Origin: Coptis chinensis
Taxonomy: Eukaryota; Streptophyta; Magnoliopsida; Ranunculales; Ranunculaceae
NCBI GenBank assembly: GCA_015680905.1
Contig: CM027378.1
Location: 56,569,501 to 56,633,500 of the forward strand
DNA length: 64,000 nt
Direction: 5' to 3'
In this document: in pieces, positions 61,187 through 64,000 of the stretch
Position numbering within the stretch: the stretch's first letter is position 1
How the letters are laid out: every line of letters starts with the position of its first letter
Program-made: the position numbers and the translations under genes
The notes under the pieces: generated by a model
The model's input: the letters and a program-made list of their open reading frames with translations, nothing else
Databases searched by the model: none
What the model was told of the DNA's origin: nothing

Positions 61187-61258
61187 TGAAAAAATTATCT
61201 ATTAATGATATATGACATTTTTATAATGTACAAAAATGAACCAAAGCAATAACATTGA
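61187..61258 (-). other. Candidate intron in the plant-mobile-domain remnant
   Basis: On the minus strand, CTACCTCTG|GTAATC at the donor side and TAATTTTTTCAG|GATGAG at the acceptor. About 72 bases, AT-rich, joining coding-looking flanks. Confidence 0.5.
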
Positions 61259-61664
61259 TTACCAGAGGTAGGTGTACAATGTCGAGATCTAACTGTATCA
61301 CACGAGTGTTATCAATAGAAGGAATAGGATGGTAAATCATTTAACCAGTCGGATTACTTAAACTGTAAACCGAAGGCCACTCTGTTTAAGGGGGATCTAG
61401 CGCTGGAACAAATGTGTCTATAGGTCCCAGCTGAAATGTCGACTATGATGGCTGACCAATAATTCGATATTCACTTCTGACACCTATTATGTTAACCGTA
61501 TGAATGTTGCATGTACGAGCCACATCTATGAGCAAATGACCAATAGAGATCCTAGACCAATAACGTTAATACTGCTCATAAGTTTGCAATGTAACTAGGT
61601 CAGAAACTAATTGCTAACTCCAATCAATGTTTCTTTTGATGACGTCTTGTAAGGTCATGCATTT

Positions 61665-63466
61665 TGATAAGTGTCTAAAATTGTATATTTTATATATAGT
61701 TTTATAGGCACTTCATAATATCATTTATGCTTAATCGCATATTTTTATCGTAAAACCATACATTTGCTTTATTCCATGGCATTATGCACATTTTTTTGTC
61801 ATAAAAGATTATTTGCATATATGTGCATGTCTTTGGAAAAGTCACATTCAAAATATGTTTTATTAATTTGGTTTAATATTTTTTGTAGGAAATAAAAAAA
61901 TTGTTGATCAAAGCCCAATCAAAGCCCGAGCCCATGAGCCAAAGAGGATCATTTAAAGAATCAATAAGTGAGAGCTCATGAAATAAATTGTGCTATCAAG
62001 AATGAAAGAAAATGTTAGAGAATTGATAATTATGGAAGGAAATCAAGAAAGAATAATTGCAACTCTCACCATATATTCTTACCATTTTCACCACATTAAA
62101 TATCCTCATTCCCATTAATCATTTATTCCTTTGATTTTATCATATCAAATCATTCCTTAATACCTTATATTTTTGCCACCATATATATTCCCCCATATCC
62201 TACATATTCTTGCCAATCACTTCATTCCTAATTCAAAATTATATCATTCCATTTTATCTTTTATTTGATTACCAATTTATGTTTTCTTCCCTCATCATGC
62301 CTTGATAATATCTCTTCTATATTCCATTTCCAAAATTTATTTATCTTATATTCTATTCCCATATCACATAGATTGTTTACATTTCATGTAAAGATATTTT
62401 GCATCAAGATATTCTTTGTAGAAGCTATAAATAGAGAAGAGAATTGGCATTGAAGACATCCAGACTAGAGAGAAAAAAACAGCAAGCTAGTTCTTTAGTT
62501 AGTTCATTTTTGTTTTAAGGGAGAGAGTTTTAAGCGTGTATTAGTTTCTCTTGTTCTCGATCAACAATCAATCCAATAATTCAAGTTTCAAGTGCAATGG
62601 TGGTATCTACTTCTTATCTTTTTATGTGTTCTAAACTCATGATGGGGTAAAATCTCTAACCTAATGGTGGAAGTTGAATCCCCTATCATGAAGATGTAGG
62701 CTTATTTTCTTATATTTTCAATTTTTATTCTCCAGTATAATATTTAACATATCCAATTATTTTCTTCATATGAATTAATAATATTGAAACGAAATGTTCA
62801 CGAGTTCTATCACCATACTAATTGGGGTATTTCTCATTGTTAGTTTCCTTCACCATTATTATTTTTATTAAAGCTTGTTCAATAACGTTTTAGTTGCCTA
62901 TCCTTGATGACTTATACTACTTTAATTTGTTTGAGTTGATTTGTCATGCTTAGATAGCTTCCTATAATGCTTGAAGAATTTGAGGATTTATTCTTTTAAA
63001 AAAATATGACTAGCGTCCATAAAATGCATTTATTGAAAATTATCCATTAAACTTGCAATTAGCGTTGGAGTTTATTTAATCAAATTTATAAAATAGAAAG
63101 GAGAGTAAATGTTTGAAAATATATAAAATAATCTATTCTTTAAAAATAGGGGTGAAGTCATTCACCATTAGGATTTCTCATTAATTGAATTCTTGAAAAC
63201 CGGAAAAATTTAGTTTAATTAGTTGATAAAATATAAACAAATTTTCATTCTTAGATTAAATTAGGTTGATAAAATCAAAATCCAAAAATTGTTTTAAATC
63301 TCACGTACCTAGTTAGTTATTGGTTCATTAATTCTCTTCGCTCTAATTTCTCCATTCCAAGGTGTGGTTCGACTCTAACTTGCCACTATTCATTTTAATT
63401 GTTGCAGGTTTGAAAATTATATTTATTGATATGCAGGTTCTAAACGACAAGAATTTGTGTAAATCA
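61665..63466 (+). mobile_element. Probable solo LTR (Athila-like), 1.8 kb
   Basis: Starts TGATAAGTGTCTAAAATT and ends GAATTTGTGTAAATCA, partly inverted ends like the other LTRs here. Imperfect 5-bp flanks CATTT (61660-61664) and CCTTT (63467-63471). TATAAATA at 62426-62433 followed by an R/U5-like region. Removing it makes the flanking gene read on in frame (SEVK then CMTLQ). No internal retroelement sequence. Ancient or moderately old; fossil. Confidence 0.6.
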
Positions 63467-64000
63467 CCTTTAACCTCTGATACATGGGCAGGTGGATCGG
63501 GTGGGATACCAAAGCATGGTGTGAGTTGCCTATAATATCTATCCCCTACATACCACTCATTTTCACTCCCGCAAGTGAATACCCTTCTCCTATGAGAAAT
63601 GAACAATGCATATCTACAATGTTGGTCGTAGACATGCACAGAAGTCCTCCAAGGTTTCCAAACAATAGAAGCATGTGTGCTAATCTCAATCTGGTTCCAA
63701 ACATATGTTAAATTATGACTGATCTCACTGGTTAGACAAACTCAAGGAGGTCTGTGCCAAGCTTTAAGCCTAGGCCTCTCATCGATGTATGTACTATGTG
63801 AGGATAGGATTTGTAACACATAAGTACTCATATAACCATATACCTTTAAGAAATTGACAAACCCTCCAACCTGGGGAGTAATGGTAGCACCAATTTATTG
63901 AAAAGCCTTATCTAAAGCACGCAACAAATTACAGTACATGGCTCCACCAAAATTAATACGGTCCAACTCATTCAAGTTCACAAAGTTGGCAAGATACCCT

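Larger units (their letters stand above)
60905..64000 (-). pseudogene. Plant-mobile-domain (MAIN-like) gene remnant
   Basis: Reading leftward from the right edge: DRINFGGAMYCNLLRALDKAF, then GGFVNFLKVYGY and, in 63639-63470, HRRRVFTCGSENEWYVGDRYYR followed by a GIPPDPPAHVSEVK segment. This recalls the plant mobile domain (compare its xxNWGxAxLAxLYRxLC and GGxxxLLQxWxxE blocks). It is interrupted by a solo LTR (63466-61665), resumes at 61664 (CMTLQDVIKRN), then SIGHLLIDVARTCNIHTVNI. An intron with GT..AG ends follows, then a coiled-coil-like exon to about 60905. Several in-frame stops. It may be a host pseudogene or a transposon-borne copy; continues beyond the window. Confidence 0.5.

Overview
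The window is nuclear DNA of a flowering plant: nested LTR retrotransposons with primer sites matching plant tRNA-Asp, a plant L1-type LINE with a C-terminal RNase H, and a plant-mobile-domain gene remnant. It looks eudicot (a Caryophyllales-like genome is a guess; no species can be named). No intact ordinary host gene is visible, and nothing is bacterial.

Layout, left half. Element E (+, 4756 to about 28882, left part outside the window) is interrupted by element A (-, 1-4755) and by element D (+, 5651-25489, TSD GGAGG). D is itself interrupted by element C (+, 11969-24906, TSD AAGGA, two 1636-bp LTRs). Right of E lies H, a Tat/Ogre-like gag-protease region on the minus strand (about 28998-31262), whose presumed LTR (31263 to about 34100) carries a 61-bp tandem repeat.

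Layout, right half. A plant LINE (about 34150-59826) is split inside its endonuclease by element G (-, 36043-55810, TSD ATGGG). G is split by element F (-, 37638-46552, TSD GCTAA/ACTAA). After the LINE poly(A) comes a second LINE scrap (minus, about 60040-60720). Last is a decayed plant-mobile-domain gene (minus, about 60905-64000) with one recognisable intron and a likely solo LTR (61665-63466).

How the parts fit. A, C and E are one family; D and F a second; G a third. All start TGATAAG, use a tRNA-Asp-type primer site where it is visible, and show gag plus retropepsin but no reverse transcriptase or integrase, so they were probably moved in trans. All LTR elements are treated here as fossils with multiple breaks. 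By eye the LTR pairs differ by only a few percent (C about 3%, G about 4%, F about 5% over sampled stretches), which suggests insertions within the last few million years.

The most interesting signal is non-coding. A block of about 75 bases lies roughly 100-115 bases before the 3' LTR in all five copies where that region is visible (C, E, D, F, G). It can fold into three successive hairpins. Two stems are nearly invariant; the middle one keeps its 8-bp stem and 5-base loop while its sequence is almost wholly replaced between families. It looks like a structured cis-acting RNA element.
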